Positions 1 to 8,261 of a stretch of DNA of 64,000 bases are shown here, in pieces. Source of the DNA: Rheinheimera sp. SA_1. Lineage in GTDB: Bacteria; Pseudomonadota; Gammaproteobacteria; Enterobacterales; Alteromonadaceae. Where the stretch lies: contig NZ_LXWK01000011.1 of assembly GCF_001669775.1 (NCBI RefSeq), positions 682,001 through 746,000 of the forward strand. The letters are read 5' to 3'. Under the pieces are notes generated by a model. The model saw nothing but the letters and a program-made list of their open reading frames with translations, did no database searches and was not told the DNA's origin. Within the stretch, counting starts at the first letter, position 1. Each line of letters begins with the position of its first letter. Both the position numbers and the translations under genes were made by a program.

Positions 1-88
1 GAATTATTACGCAACATTACCGAGCAAGGTGGAGCGTCCAGCTGAGTTAACTTCTGTAGGGGTCGCAGTTACCCGTTGGTAACATTAG

Positions 89-134
89 GTCTGAGTCATT
101 TGTTAACAGAGATCTGGTAACAAATGACTCAGAC
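89..134. repeat. REP/MITE-like palindrome, copy 1
   Basis: Two perfect 17-base arms (89-105 and 118-134) flank a 12-base loop, so the transcript would form a long hairpin. The arms share the core GTCWGAGTCAWTTGTTA with the palindrome at 24531-24582. Both copies are also flanked on the right by a TTAACA motif about 12 bases out (near 144-149 here), so the mobile unit may span about 80-153. Such palindromes are typical of REP-type or small miniature elements moved in trans. No transposase is present in the window. Confidence 0.75.
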
Positions 135-170
135 ACCATAATTAACATTTGTCACTGCCCTAATCAATCA

Positions 171-198
171 TTGATGCCGGATAAATATTTGCTATCAT
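171..198 (+). promoter_or_regulatory. putative sigma-70 promoter of the NhaC gene
   Basis: TTGATG at 171-176 and TATCAT at 193-198 are separated by 16 bases, a plausible -35/-10 pair. An inverted repeat GCCGGATA/TATCCGGC (176-183 and 198-205) overlays the promoter and could be an operator. A start near 205 would give a leader of about 160 bases before the NhaC start codon. This is inferred from sequence pattern only. Confidence 0.4.
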
Positions 199-245
199 AT
201 CCGGCCGCAATTCCTGTCAGATTGCCGGAAATAACCTAAAAATAA

Positions 246-333
246 CTACAGAGGCCCGCAGGCCAAAATCTGCCTAAGCCCGAGTGAAAGCAGACGATCG
301 CTGCAGGCACCTAAGCCGCGCGCCCGTGCTGTA
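246..333 (+). promoter_or_regulatory. structured 5' leader with two related hairpins, possible riboswitch
   Basis: UACAG (247-251) can pair with CUGUA (329-333) to close a domain. Inside it, hairpin 1 pairs TCTGC (269-273) with GCAGA (290-294). Hairpin 2 pairs CAG-G-CAC (304-310) with GTGCTG (326-331, competing with the closing helix). Both hairpin loops start with the same heptamer CTAAGCC (274-280 and 311-317). The leader ends about 35 bases before the NhaC start, next to a T6 run (348-353). It does not match any riboswitch consensus I can recall, including the lysine class, which is much longer. Confidence 0.4.
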
Positions 334-367
334 ACCAAGCAGTCGAGTTTTTTGTAAGGAACCCCTG

Positions 368-1825
368 ATGGATTCACCCAGTGCGTTAAGTTTAATTCCT
401 CCGGTCGTTGTGATGGCCGTGGCCATTTGGCTGAAACGTCCCATTCTGGCGCTGATCGTTGGTGCTGTGGTCGGCCTGTTAATGTTAAGTCCTACCAATT
501 CACTGAGTAATTTCAGTGAAATTTCGGTCAAAGTGATGCAAGACGAAACCATTGGCTGGTTAATTCTGGTTTGTGGTGGTTTTGGTGCTTTGATTGGATT
601 GTTAATTCACACCGGTGGAGCGTTGGCTTTTGGCCGTTTAGGCTCCCAATTAGCCACCGGACCTCGTTCTTCGATGTTTATGACCTTTATGCTTGGCGTC
701 ATTATCTTTGTTGATGATTACCTGAATGCGCTGACGGTCGGCGAAGCGATGAAACGGGTCACTGACAAGTATAAAATTTCCAGACAAAAACTGGCCTACA
801 TCGTCGATTCCACGGCGGCGCCAATTTGTGTGATTATTCCCATCTCAACCTGGGCGGTGTTTTTCGGTGGATTGCTGGAAGACAACGATATCGCTGACAA
901 AGGTCAGGGGATTTCGGTGTATATCCAGGCCATCCCTTATATGTTTTACCCTTGGCTTGCGGTATTGATGGTGATGCTGGTTGCCCTGAAACTGATGCCG
1001 GATTTAGGCCCGATGAAAAAAGCCGAACTGGCCACGCAGCAAGGGAATCCTTACGAGTGTGAACTGGCTGAAGGTCAGCCTAAAATGACCAGCACCAGCA
1101 CCAGCCCGAGTCACCAGGCGTCGCAGCAGATGCCGCATCACACCAGTGATGAATTTGCCATGCATTCGATTGAAGAAGAATTTGAAGGCAGCAATCGCCA
1201 GGGTAAGGTGCATAACTTCGCCGTGCCGATGTTGTCATTAATTTTCTTCACCATTGTACTGGGTAATTCATTCAGCGAACCTGATGTGCTCAAAGGTATT
1301 ATTGCCACCTTATTGCTGACCATTGTCTATTACGGTGTACAACGCCTGATGAGCATCAGCGAAATGATGGACGTGATGATGAATGGTTTTAAAACCATGT
1401 TGCCTGCCATCAGCACCGTGATTGCGGCTTTTATCTTCAAAGATGTCTGCGATAAATTATTGTTGCCGCAGTATGTCATCGATAACCTGAGCCCTTACAT
1501 GACGGCGCAAATGCTACCGGCGCTGGTCTTTGTGGCGATGGCGGTATTGTCGTTTGCGACCGGTTCATCCTGGGGTATTTTTGCTGTGTCCATCCCGATT
1601 GTGATGCCATTGGCACATGCGGTGAACGCGGATATTCCGCTGGTGATCGGTGCCTTGTTGTCAGCAGCCTCCTTTGGTTCACAAGCTTGTTTCTATAGCG
1701 ATTCGACGGTGCTGGCGGCGCAAGGCTCGGGGTGTAATCTGATATCCCATGCCGTCACACAGCTGCCTTACTGTTTAATTGCTGCAGCACTGGCCTTTGG
1801 TGGTTTTGTGTTATTGGCTTTATAA
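368..1825 (+). CDS. nhaC: NhaC-family Na+/H+ antiporter-type transporter
   Basis: This 485-residue polytopic inner-membrane protein has many hydrophobic segments through its whole length. Charged and polar motifs inside the membrane region, such as FVDDYLNALTVGEAM (about residues 115-130) and GSSWGIFAVSIPIVMPL (about 398-414), are typical of the NhaC/ArsB-like ion transporters. Members exchange Na+ for H+, and some lysine-regulated relatives are thought to carry amino acids, so the substrate is uncertain. A histidine- and serine-rich hydrophilic loop (about 240-275) separates two halves. The ATG is preceded by AAGGAACCCCTG, a good ribosome site. The gene is monocistronic, with a structured leader upstream and a strong terminator at 1858. 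Confidence 0.85.
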   Translation: MDSPSALSLIPPVVVMAVAIWLKRPILALIVGAVVGLLMLSPTNSLSNFSEISVKVMQDETIGWLILVCGGFGALIGLLIHTGGALAFGRLGSQLATGPRSSMFMTFMLGVIIFVDDYLNALTVGEAMKRVTDKYKISRQKLAYIVDSTAAPICVIIPISTWAVFFGGLLEDNDIADKGQGISVYIQAIPYMFYPWLAVLMVMLVALKLMPDLGPMKKAELATQQGNPYECELAEGQPKMTSTSTSPSHQASQQMPHHTSDEFAMHSIEEEFEGSNRQGKVHNFAVPMLSLIFFTIVLGNSFSEPDVLKGIIATLLLTIVYYGVQRLMSISEMMDVMMNGFKTMLPAISTVIAAFIFKDVCDKLLLPQYVIDNLSPYMTAQMLPALVFVAMAVLSFATGSSWGIFAVSIPIVMPLAHAVNADIPLVIGALLSAASFGSQACFYSDSTVLAAQGSGCNLISHAVTQLPYCLIAAALAFGGFVLLAL

Positions 1826-1857
1826 ACGACAACTGGCAGCAGGTTGTTGAACAAGGA

Positions 1858-1886
1858 AGCCAGCGGATCTATCGCTGGCTTTTTTA
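1858..1886 (+). terminator. rho-independent terminator of the NhaC gene
   Basis: AGCCAGCG (1858-1865) and CGCTGGCT (1873-1880) form an 8-base-pair stem with a 7-base loop, followed directly by a T run (1880-1885). It lies 33 bases after the stop codon and separates the transporter from the next gene. Confidence 0.85.
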
Positions 1887-1907
1887 CATGAAAAACAGGG
1901 AATTTCC

Positions 1908-2909
1908 GTGCGCAGACTGCAATTGATTTCAGCGCTATTGTTGTTAAACCTGGCGCTGCCTGCTTCGGCCAGCCTCAGCAGATTACATCTGAAGAATGGC
2001 GATGTGTTGACCGGCACCATCCAGTCGCAATCAGCAGAACTGGTCAGCTTGTTGTTACCCTATGCCGGGCTTGTCAGCATCAAGCGTGGCGAAATTTTGC
2101 AGATCTCCACGCCTGCTGCAGTTGTACCTATGGCAGAACCGGCCACAGCGAGCGTGCCTGATGTTGTTGTCATTACAAACGGCAGCAAAAACAAGCCCTG
2201 GTCAGTCGAACTGGATGTCAGCGCCAGTAACCGCCATGGTCAGCAGGACAGCTCGGTGTTGAATCTGGTGTTGGCCGCTGAATATAACCATCAGCATTGG
2301 CGCACCTCGCTGGACAGTCATTTTGACTATGAACTCAAAGATCAGGCGCGCAAAACCCATCAGTACGATATCAGCCCGGGGCTCGATTATTTTATCAGTC
2401 CACGTTTGTTCTGGCGTGGCAGTGTCGATTATCACTACAACCATCTGGCCAGCGATTATCGCAATCTGGATTTCAGCACCGGACCGGGTTATGCCGTGAT
2501 CCAACAGCCAAAGCTGACCCTGGATCTAGTCGCAGCCGTGGGTATCAAAAAAGCTTATTTTCGTGAGGATGGCGAAGTGTCGCGGTTTTTATTGTTCGGG
2601 GATCAGCTGAACTATAAATTCAGTTCGCTGGAATGGGATCTCAAATATCAGCTAACCGAATGGCCGCTTGAATTGTACAGCGATGGTAATTGGATGCATC
2701 TGCTGAATCAGCCGATTGATTTTCTGTATTTTGACCGTGAAGTCACGGCGAACCTAGGGTTACGCTATAAGCTTAGCGATAAAATCCGCTTATCCTGGTC
2801 TTATCAATACAACCAGACTGATATCGAATTGCGCTTGCCTGGAATTGATAAGTTCTCACTTGATATCAAAGACTTCCGGCAAAAACTCAGCATTGGCGCC
2901 TCATTCTAA
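1908..2909 (+). CDS. DUF481-type outer membrane protein
   Basis: This 333-residue protein starts at a GTG; the upstream ATG at 1888 is out of frame. A signal peptide (MRRLQLISALLLLNLALPASA) is followed by a short conserved domain with LKNGDVLTGTI and IKRGEIL motifs (residues 25-65). About 230 residues of alternating hydrophobic and polar strands follow and end in phenylalanine, as expected for an outer-membrane beta-barrel. This matches the DUF481/YdiY-like family, some members of which are described as salt-induced. The physiological role is unknown. It overlaps the convergent gene at 2906 by four bases. Confidence 0.75.
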   Translation: MRRLQLISALLLLNLALPASASLSRLHLKNGDVLTGTIQSQSAELVSLLLPYAGLVSIKRGEILQISTPAAVVPMAEPATASVPDVVVITNGSKNKPWSVELDVSASNRHGQQDSSVLNLVLAAEYNHQHWRTSLDSHFDYELKDQARKTHQYDISPGLDYFISPRLFWRGSVDYHYNHLASDYRNLDFSTGPGYAVIQQPKLTLDLVAAVGIKKAYFREDGEVSRFLLFGDQLNYKFSSLEWDLKYQLTEWPLELYSDGNWMHLLNQPIDFLYFDREVTANLGLRYKLSDKIRLSWSYQYNQTDIELRLPGIDKFSLDIKDFRQKLSIGASF

Positions 2910-3739
2910 TGCCCTTGCGATAAAGCGCCGGACAACACTGGCACGAGCGGCAAACCAGCGTGGATGCTTTGCTGCAGTTCCTGCAAACTTTGCTGATCGA
3001 CCTTAATCAAGCCACGACGCGGCCGGTCGAGGTCGATAATGATAAAATTCAGAATAATGATTAATATGATCATCAGGTAAGTCACTGATGGTGGCCGGTG
3101 AGCCTCAACCCCGGCGGCATAACCCACCACGCCACCGGTCAGAATAAAGGTCATGTACAGCAGCATTAAAATCAGCTCCGGTACATGCCGGTTTAGTTCG
3201 GCGGTGCGGGCACCAAACTGATCAATGCTGTCATTCAGAGCCTGCACATACAAACCAGTTCGTACCGGCGAATTGTCGGCTTCAACCGCTAACACCGCCT
3301 GTTGCCATAACTGCGTCAGCAGCTGGTTCGTTTGCGTCAGCAGCACTTGACGTGCGGCTTGCTGATCTAACGCAATGCCCGATGCTTCCACCCGAAGGTC
3401 GATATATTGCTGCCATAACAACAATGATTGCTGCTGCATCGGCTGCGGCAGCAGTTGTGCCCGCAGCCAGGCAGTACCTATGCTGTTCGCTTCCTGCACT
3501 TCCGCCACACTGCGGTTATCAAAGCGTTGTAATGCCAGCGAAAAAGTAAAACCAAGCAGTAACGCCAGAATACCCAGCAGTGACGACTGAATCGTACTTA
3601 CCTGAGATTTGCTGGCCGCACTGAGGTCAGGCGAAGCAACACAACCACGCCGGTAGCCAAACTCCAGCGCCAGTAACATCAGCAGCAATAACAGCCCGAC
3701 AATCACCAGACTCGGCAGGTTGTACATCCATTCTTTCAT
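2906..3739 (-). CDS. DUF4239 (bestrophin-like) membrane protein
   Basis: This 277-residue membrane protein has an N-terminal transmembrane helix (about 9-26), a second one in a region with GFTFSLALQRFDNRS (about 62-76), and two more near the C-terminus (about 188-235). The central motif EANSIGTAWLRAQLLP (about 83-98) is characteristic of the DUF4239 family, which is sometimes called bestrophin-like. No function is established. Its stop codon overlaps the end of the convergent DUF481 gene by four bases, so the two transcripts collide or share a boundary. Confidence 0.75.
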   Translation of the reverse strand: MKEWMYNLPSLVIVGLLLLLMLLALEFGYRRGCVASPDLSAASKSQVSTIQSSLLGILALLLGFTFSLALQRFDNRSVAEVQEANSIGTAWLRAQLLPQPMQQQSLLLWQQYIDLRVEASGIALDQQAARQVLLTQTNQLLTQLWQQAVLAVEADNSPVRTGLYVQALNDSIDQFGARTAELNRHVPELILMLLYMTFILTGGVVGYAAGVEAHRPPSVTYLMIILIIILNFIIIDLDRPRRGLIKVDQQSLQELQQSIHAGLPLVPVLSGALSQGH

Positions 3740-3808
3740 GCTGGTTCCCCGGTGAGTGCCGTTACACCCACAATGATTAAATCACTAAAAGAACATCAGG
3801 GCATTAAA

Positions 3809-6073
3809 CTAGTACCACTGCCCTATCGATAAATAAAGCTGCTGATTTTGTTCGCTATACAGGCTTTGTGCCTGGCCGTATCCCAGCATGACGGTGCCTA
3901 TTGGACTATCCCAGCCTAAAAATACACTGCCAGCCCAGACCCAGTCGGCGCTAAATGCATTGGCGGCTTGCCAGATACTGTCTTTCACCCAACCGCGCTC
4001 CAGCGAGCCACCAAGATAAAACGGCGATTGGAAAAAACTAAAGCGGTTTTCATGCATTTTGTACATGTACACCAGGCTGCCGAACTTCAGCGCCGAGCTG
4101 TACAGATAATTTCTGGGATAACCGGATAAATTTAATAAACCACCAAGTGAGTATTGCTCGAGTGCGATGTCACCATCGGCCGACTGATAACGCTGATCCA
4201 ACCAACGTCCTTTCAGCCGGTGATTCTGCCAACTGGTGGCGGCAATCAGTTCCAGCGAGGTATTGATACTGCTGGCTTCTGTCCCCCGGAAAATATCATC
4301 CAGCCATTGCCGGCTGAGATCCAGTTTAATACCGCGCTCCGGAAAACTCGGGTGATCCAGACTGTCCCATTGCAACTTCAACTCTGGCCCTTGCCGGGTG
4401 AAATGCAGATATTTACTCTGGAAACTGTTGGCGAAAAACGCCGGTAACTGATAACGGCCGGATTTATCCAGCCAGGCCGCTGACAGCTGTGCATCGTCGG
4501 ACAAATTCATCCCGGCCCGCAGTGCCAATACTGTTTCCTGGCGGATAAAGTCCCCCAGCGATAAACCTTCGTTGTCTTCAACAATCAGCGTGCCAACAGT
4601 ACGATAGGCTTTGGCCGCGACAAAACTGCCGCTGTTATAAATCGGCCAGTACAATTCGCTGCTGAACAGTTTATCAGTGCCAATGGCGACTTCGTTGTAC
4701 CACTCGGCGCCATAAGGGCTTAAGTTTGTTCTGTTATAGGATGCTGCTAATTGCACGCGGCGATTGCTACTGAAATCGTCGTCCATCAGGAAGTTGAAGT
4801 TCAGAAAACCCGGCCCCCAGCTTTTATCTTCGGCTTCAATCAATAATTCCTGTGAGCCGTCAGGCTGCATACTGAGTTGATGGCGCACCCGCTCAAACTG
4901 ATCCAGCCCGTACAAACGATGAATAGCACTGGTCAGTTGATTGGCGCTATAGGTTTCACCTGGGGTAATTTGGAGCCGTTCCAACAACACCTCGTCAGCA
5001 AGTGCTGATTGATTATGCAAAGTCACTTTAGAAATCTGGCTTTGGTTATCCAGCCGTTTGCGCTGCACTTGTTGCCAGCTGGCGTAACTTTCTGGCCTGG
5101 CAAAAGTCGCTAGTTTTGCTTTGTTGGCTTTGGCACTGGCATGACCTGCTTTGATGGCGAGGCCCATTTTTTCAAAACCCAGGGTATCAATGCCGGAAAG
5201 TCGTGGCTCCAGCAATAAATCGTCAGCGGTCAGCAGCTTTTTCTGTTGCTCAACTTCTTGTCGCACTAAAAAGCCGGTCAACTGTTCGGTGACGGCAAAG
5301 GCAGAATCGAGCTGGGCTTCTTCCCGCAGCGGCGCATCAATGGCCACCGCAATAATGCGGGTTGCTCCTAATTGCCGGGCAACACTGATCGGTAAATTAT
5401 TGGCAACGCCGCCGTCGACCAGCACTTTGCCATCCAGCCGCATCGGCTGTACTACGCCGGGGATCGACATCGACGCCTGCACTGCTGCCAGTAAACTGCC
5501 TTGCGCCAGCACCACGGTATCTTTATTGCGCAGGTTGGTGGCGATAGCCCGAAACGGGATTGGCAGCTGGTCAAAATGCTGATTGGCGCTTTGCACACCA
5601 TAAGCATGCTGAATAAGTTCGGCCATCGCCTGGCCCAGTAACAAACCTTTGGGTACTTTCACGCCATCAGTGCCAAGACCAATATCAAGGCGGATAGCGT
5701 AGTGATCACGCTGCTGGGTGCGGCGCAGTGGCATTTCATCACGCGACACTTTGTCGGTAAAACCGGCGCCCCAGTCCAGCGTCTGCAAGATTTTTTCAAT
5801 GTCATCCGGGCTGTGACCAGAGGCGTAGAGGCCACCAACAAAAGCACCAATGCTGGTGCCAACAATCAAATCAATCGGGATTTTCTGGGTTTCCAATTGT
5901 CGAATCACCCCAAGGTGCGCGCCACCGCGGGCACCACCACCGCCTAATACCAAGGCAGTGCAAGGCCGATTGACGACTTTCTGACAAGGTGCATGCACTG
6001 GCGCGGCGGTTAAGTCCGAACATAGCGTAAAGCTAAACAGCAACACCATCAGCCGGTTCGTTAGTCGCTGCAT
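3809..6073 (-). CDS. patatin-like phospholipase with POTRA and beta-barrel (type Vd-like)
   Basis: This 754-residue protein has a signal peptide (about 1-23) and a patatin domain (about 40-245). The domain carries the oxyanion glycine loop GGGGARGGAHLG, the nucleophile motif GTSIG and the catalytic DGG of VDGGVANNLP. A POTRA-like segment (about 350-415, VTLHNQSALADEVLLERLQ) and a C-terminal BamA/Omp85-like barrel ending in QWY follow. This order is that of PlpD-type (type Vd) autotransporters and of RssA-like surface lipases. The likely role is a phospholipase exposed at, or secreted through, the outer membrane. The start codon directly follows the stop of the lysozyme-inhibitor gene, so the two are probably co-transcribed. 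Confidence 0.88.
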   Translation of the reverse strand: MQRLTNRLMVLLFSFTLCSDLTAAPVHAPCQKVVNRPCTALVLGGGGARGGAHLGVIRQLETQKIPIDLIVGTSIGAFVGGLYASGHSPDDIEKILQTLDWGAGFTDKVSRDEMPLRRTQQRDHYAIRLDIGLGTDGVKVPKGLLLGQAMAELIQHAYGVQSANQHFDQLPIPFRAIATNLRNKDTVVLAQGSLLAAVQASMSIPGVVQPMRLDGKVLVDGGVANNLPISVARQLGATRIIAVAIDAPLREEAQLDSAFAVTEQLTGFLVRQEVEQQKKLLTADDLLLEPRLSGIDTLGFEKMGLAIKAGHASAKANKAKLATFARPESYASWQQVQRKRLDNQSQISKVTLHNQSALADEVLLERLQITPGETYSANQLTSAIHRLYGLDQFERVRHQLSMQPDGSQELLIEAEDKSWGPGFLNFNFLMDDDFSSNRRVQLAASYNRTNLSPYGAEWYNEVAIGTDKLFSSELYWPIYNSGSFVAAKAYRTVGTLIVEDNEGLSLGDFIRQETVLALRAGMNLSDDAQLSAAWLDKSGRYQLPAFFANSFQSKYLHFTRQGPELKLQWDSLDHPSFPERGIKLDLSRQWLDDIFRGTEASSINTSLELIAATSWQNHRLKGRWLDQRYQSADGDIALEQYSLGGLLNLSGYPRNYLYSSALKFGSLVYMYKMHENRFSFFQSPFYLGGSLERGWVKDSIWQAANAFSADWVWAGSVFLGWDSPIGTVMLGYGQAQSLYSEQNQQLYLSIGQWY

Positions 6074-6766
6074 TTAAACTGTAGCCCGCAGCTTTGGTAT
6101 TCCGGCAGTTCCAACCGACTCACAGACCAATACCGGACTTTGATAACCCCAAATCAACAGCGCGTGCTGCGCCTTAAACTCGAGACTTTCATTGCGACCG
6201 ACAAATAGCCGTTTTTTATCGTCTGGCTGCAGAAACATCAGCGACTGCTGATCGCCACGCTCCGCCAACAAGGATTCCGGCGTTGTTTTAAAAAAAGTCA
6301 CCAGTACTTCACCATCCGCGCGGCCCGGACCTGTGGCAGTTGCAGCTTGCTGTGCACAACGCCAGGTCACCGGCCCTAATGTGTCGACCAGCCGGTACAT
6401 CGCCTGCAACTCGGCGGTACGCCGCTGATATTGCGCCAGCACACAGGCTTTTGGGGCTGTGTCTTTCCAGCAATCGTTGCGGCCTTTTTGCCAGCCCCGC
6501 TGTTCAGCATTAAATAAAAATGGTTGTTGTAAAGCAGCCTGCGGCAACAGCTGCTGATATAACGCCGTCATCTGCCGCTCAAGCTGCCCAAGCTCGGCAT
6601 CCTGGCAAATCATCGTTTCTATCGCACCGAGATCAGAATGTTGGCAATCAATCGCGGGCAAAGGCGTCGCAGCCAAACCTTCGGCAGACCAAAGTAGCGC
6701 CAGCAGCATCAGTGATTGTTGCGCTGTTTTTCTTAACAAATGTTGCCAGTTAACTGCCACTGTCAT
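6074..6766 (-). CDS. LprI-MliC-like lysozyme inhibitor fusion
   Basis: I start this 230-residue protein at the ATG at 6766 because AAGGAG lies six bases upstream and a signal peptide (about 1-33) follows at once; the open frame continues another 18 codons upstream. The mature N-terminal half has the DUF1311/LprI pattern, with cysteines in CQHSDLGAIETMICQD and CWKDTAPKACVLAQYQRR. The C-terminal half (about 140-225) resembles the MliC/PliC fold, with WRC near its start and a late cysteine in PVLVCES. Both families block lysozymes in the periplasm or envelope. The fusion call is inferred from sequence pattern. It is the first gene of a pair with the patatin gene. Confidence 0.72.
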   Translation of the reverse strand: MTVAVNWQHLLRKTAQQSLMLLALLWSAEGLAATPLPAIDCQHSDLGAIETMICQDAELGQLERQMTALYQQLLPQAALQQPFLFNAEQRGWQKGRNDCWKDTAPKACVLAQYQRRTAELQAMYRLVDTLGPVTWRCAQQAATATGPGRADGEVLVTFFKTTPESLLAERGDQQSLMFLQPDDKKRLFVGRNESLEFKAQHALLIWGYQSPVLVCESVGTAGIPKLRATV

Positions 6767-6952
6767 GACGACTCCTTGTTGTGACTCGGATCGGGTTTCA
6801 ACCGGATTCCGGGAATTCATACTAAAATCAGTGTAGCCCGTCGGGTTGAAGTTTTGCAGCGAAGTTTTTGAATTTTAGATGATTTTATAAAACTCCTGTG
6901 GTTGCTGTCCCACTGTATTGATCAACATGGTGTTGTGTTCTTGCAAAAACAC

Positions 6953-6976
6953 AAAACCCGGCAAGCGCCGGGTTTT
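6953..6976 (-). terminator. terminator after rraB
   Basis: AAAACCCGGC (6953-6962) pairs perfectly with GCCGGGTTTT (6967-6976) around a four-base loop. Read on the minus strand, it lies 42 bases beyond the rraB stop and is followed by TTTTGTGTTTTT, giving a discontinuous U tract. Confidence 0.8.
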
Positions 6977-7018
6977 ATAGTTGACTGACCAGTGTTCATT
7001 CACCGGCTTGGCAGCAAT

Positions 7019-7393
7019 TTATTCTTCGCCGTCTTCGTCGTCTTCGAACTCGCCTTCGTCACCTTCAAAGTAGGTACCCCAGCCGTCATACTCGATGCCG
7101 AATTTGCGGGCTAATGCTTCCAGTTTGATGGCATCAGCGGTGATTGCGGCGCCGTCTAATGACTGTTCACGAATCGCGTCGAATACCCAGGCGTTGCCGC
7201 CATCTTCAAATTCTACTTCTTCGGCGTCGGTCACTTCAAACCCAAGTTTAAATACTTCAACCGCTAATTTTTCCAGCTTGGCAAAGTCTTCATCGTAGAA
7301 GTGATGCTCAATGGTGTATTCGGCGTCCGGATCGCTGCCATCTTCTAATAATGCGGCGATGGTGTCGTTGGTAAATTCTAGCCAGTTTTCCAT
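7019..7393 (-). CDS. rraB: ribonuclease E inhibitor RraB
   Basis: This 124-residue acidic protein matches RraB (YjgD) over its length. It has the conserved YTIEHHFYDEDFAKLEKLA region, FKLGFEVTDAEEVE and GWGTYFEGD near the end, then a run of Asp and Glu residues at the C-terminus. RraB binds the scaffold part of RNase E and changes which transcripts the degradosome cleaves. AGGAAAACCCTA precedes the ATG, which overlaps the plsC stop codon in TAATG. Translational coupling to plsC is therefore likely. A hairpin terminator follows at 6953-6976. Confidence 0.93.
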   Translation of the reverse strand: MENWLEFTNDTIAALLEDGSDPDAEYTIEHHFYDEDFAKLEKLAVEVFKLGFEVTDAEEVEFEDGGNAWVFDAIREQSLDGAAITADAIKLEALARKFGIEYDGWGTYFEGDEGEFEDDEDGEE

Positions 7394-8145
7394 TAGGGTT
7401 TTCCTGAAGCTGCAGAGGTAGCGGCAGTGTAATCGCTCGTTAACTCGCTATCAAGTGCGGCAATTTTATCTTCCATCATGCTTCGTACCTGCTGCGCCAC
7501 TTCGCGCACCGGCACGGCAAAATCTTCCGGCTGTAACGGTGGCATAAATTCGATAATGACTTTGCCATTATTCCAGCGGTTTAACTGAATTTTCCCCTGG
7601 GTCTGGCTCATGCAGATGGGCACAATCGGCACTCCGGCTTGCTGGGCAATGTGAAAAGCGCCGGTTTTGAACGGCAGTAAACCACGGCCATAACTGCGGG
7701 TACCTTCCGGGAACACCCAGACCGACACTTTATCTTTTTGAATACGTTCCACCGCGCCTTGCATCGCCCCAACGGCCCGGCTTTTGTTGTCACGGTCGAT
7801 CAGAATATTGCCGCTAAGCCAATACAGCTGGCCAAAAAACGGGATAAATTTCAGGCTCTTTTTGCCGATGGTGACGGTGCCGGGAATTAACGCACCGCTG
7901 ATGGTGAACAAATCGTAGTTGTTCTGATGATTGGCCACGAACACACAAGGCATGGCGTTGGCGACGGCTGCTGGTTGGCGGATTTCAATCTCAAGACCAA
8001 AGATCCAGCTGGCTTTGCCATACCATTTCGAGAATAAACCAACATTATCACGATGAAATGGCCGCGCCAGACAAATCAGCAAGCCAATACTGGATGCCAC
8101 AATAATGAATAAAATCAACAGCACTAAACGAATTAAGGCAAGCAC
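7393..8145 (-). CDS. plsC: 1-acyl-sn-glycerol-3-phosphate acyltransferase PlsC
   Basis: This 250-residue membrane-anchored enzyme adds the second acyl chain to lysophosphatidate to give phosphatidate. An N-terminal hydrophobic segment (about 5-27) is followed by the acyltransferase HX4D motif in VANHQNNYD (about 70-78) and the substrate-binding motif FPEGTRS (about 145-151). In Escherichia coli plsC also lies next to parC, and that arrangement is kept here. The gene overlaps rraB by one base. Its start is about 115 bases beyond the parC stop, with a terminator between them. Confidence 0.93.
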   Translation of the reverse strand: MLALIRLVLLILFIIVASSIGLLICLARPFHRDNVGLFSKWYGKASWIFGLEIEIRQPAAVANAMPCVFVANHQNNYDLFTISGALIPGTVTIGKKSLKFIPFFGQLYWLSGNILIDRDNKSRAVGAMQGAVERIQKDKVSVWVFPEGTRSYGRGLLPFKTGAFHIAQQAGVPIVPICMSQTQGKIQLNRWNNGKVIIEFMPPLQPEDFAVPVREVAQQVRSMMEDKIAALDSELTSDYTAATSAASGKP

Positions 8146-8162
8146 ACTGAACCCTCAGCAAT

Positions 8163-8187
8163 GAAAAAGCCGCTTAGTATAGCGGCT
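8163..8187 (-). terminator. terminator after parC
   Basis: On the minus strand AAGCCGC and GCGGCTT form a stem with a short ACTA-type loop (bases 8166-8188), followed by a T5 run at 8164-8169. It lies about 75 bases past the parC stop codon and just before plsC. Confidence 0.75.
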
Positions 8188-8214
8188 TCTTAAGTAGGTT
8201 CTGGTTTGATCTGT

Positions 8215-8245
8215 CACGATAACCGCGGCATCAGCGGTTATCGTG
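8215..8245. repeat. 12-base inverted repeat after parC
   Basis: CACGATAACCGC (8215-8226) and GCGGTTATCGTG (8234-8245) are perfect inverted copies around seven bases. It lies between the parC stop and the terminator at 8163 and has no T run of its own, so it may protect the mRNA 3' end or bind a protein. Its role is not known. Confidence 0.6.
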
Positions 8246-8261
8246 CAGCTAAGCGAGCTGC

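Noticed and set aside
205-360. Lysine riboswitch before the NhaC gene
   Set aside because: Lysine riboswitches control some NhaC-like genes, but the structured part here is under 100 bases and lacks the five-helix layout and conserved core of that class.
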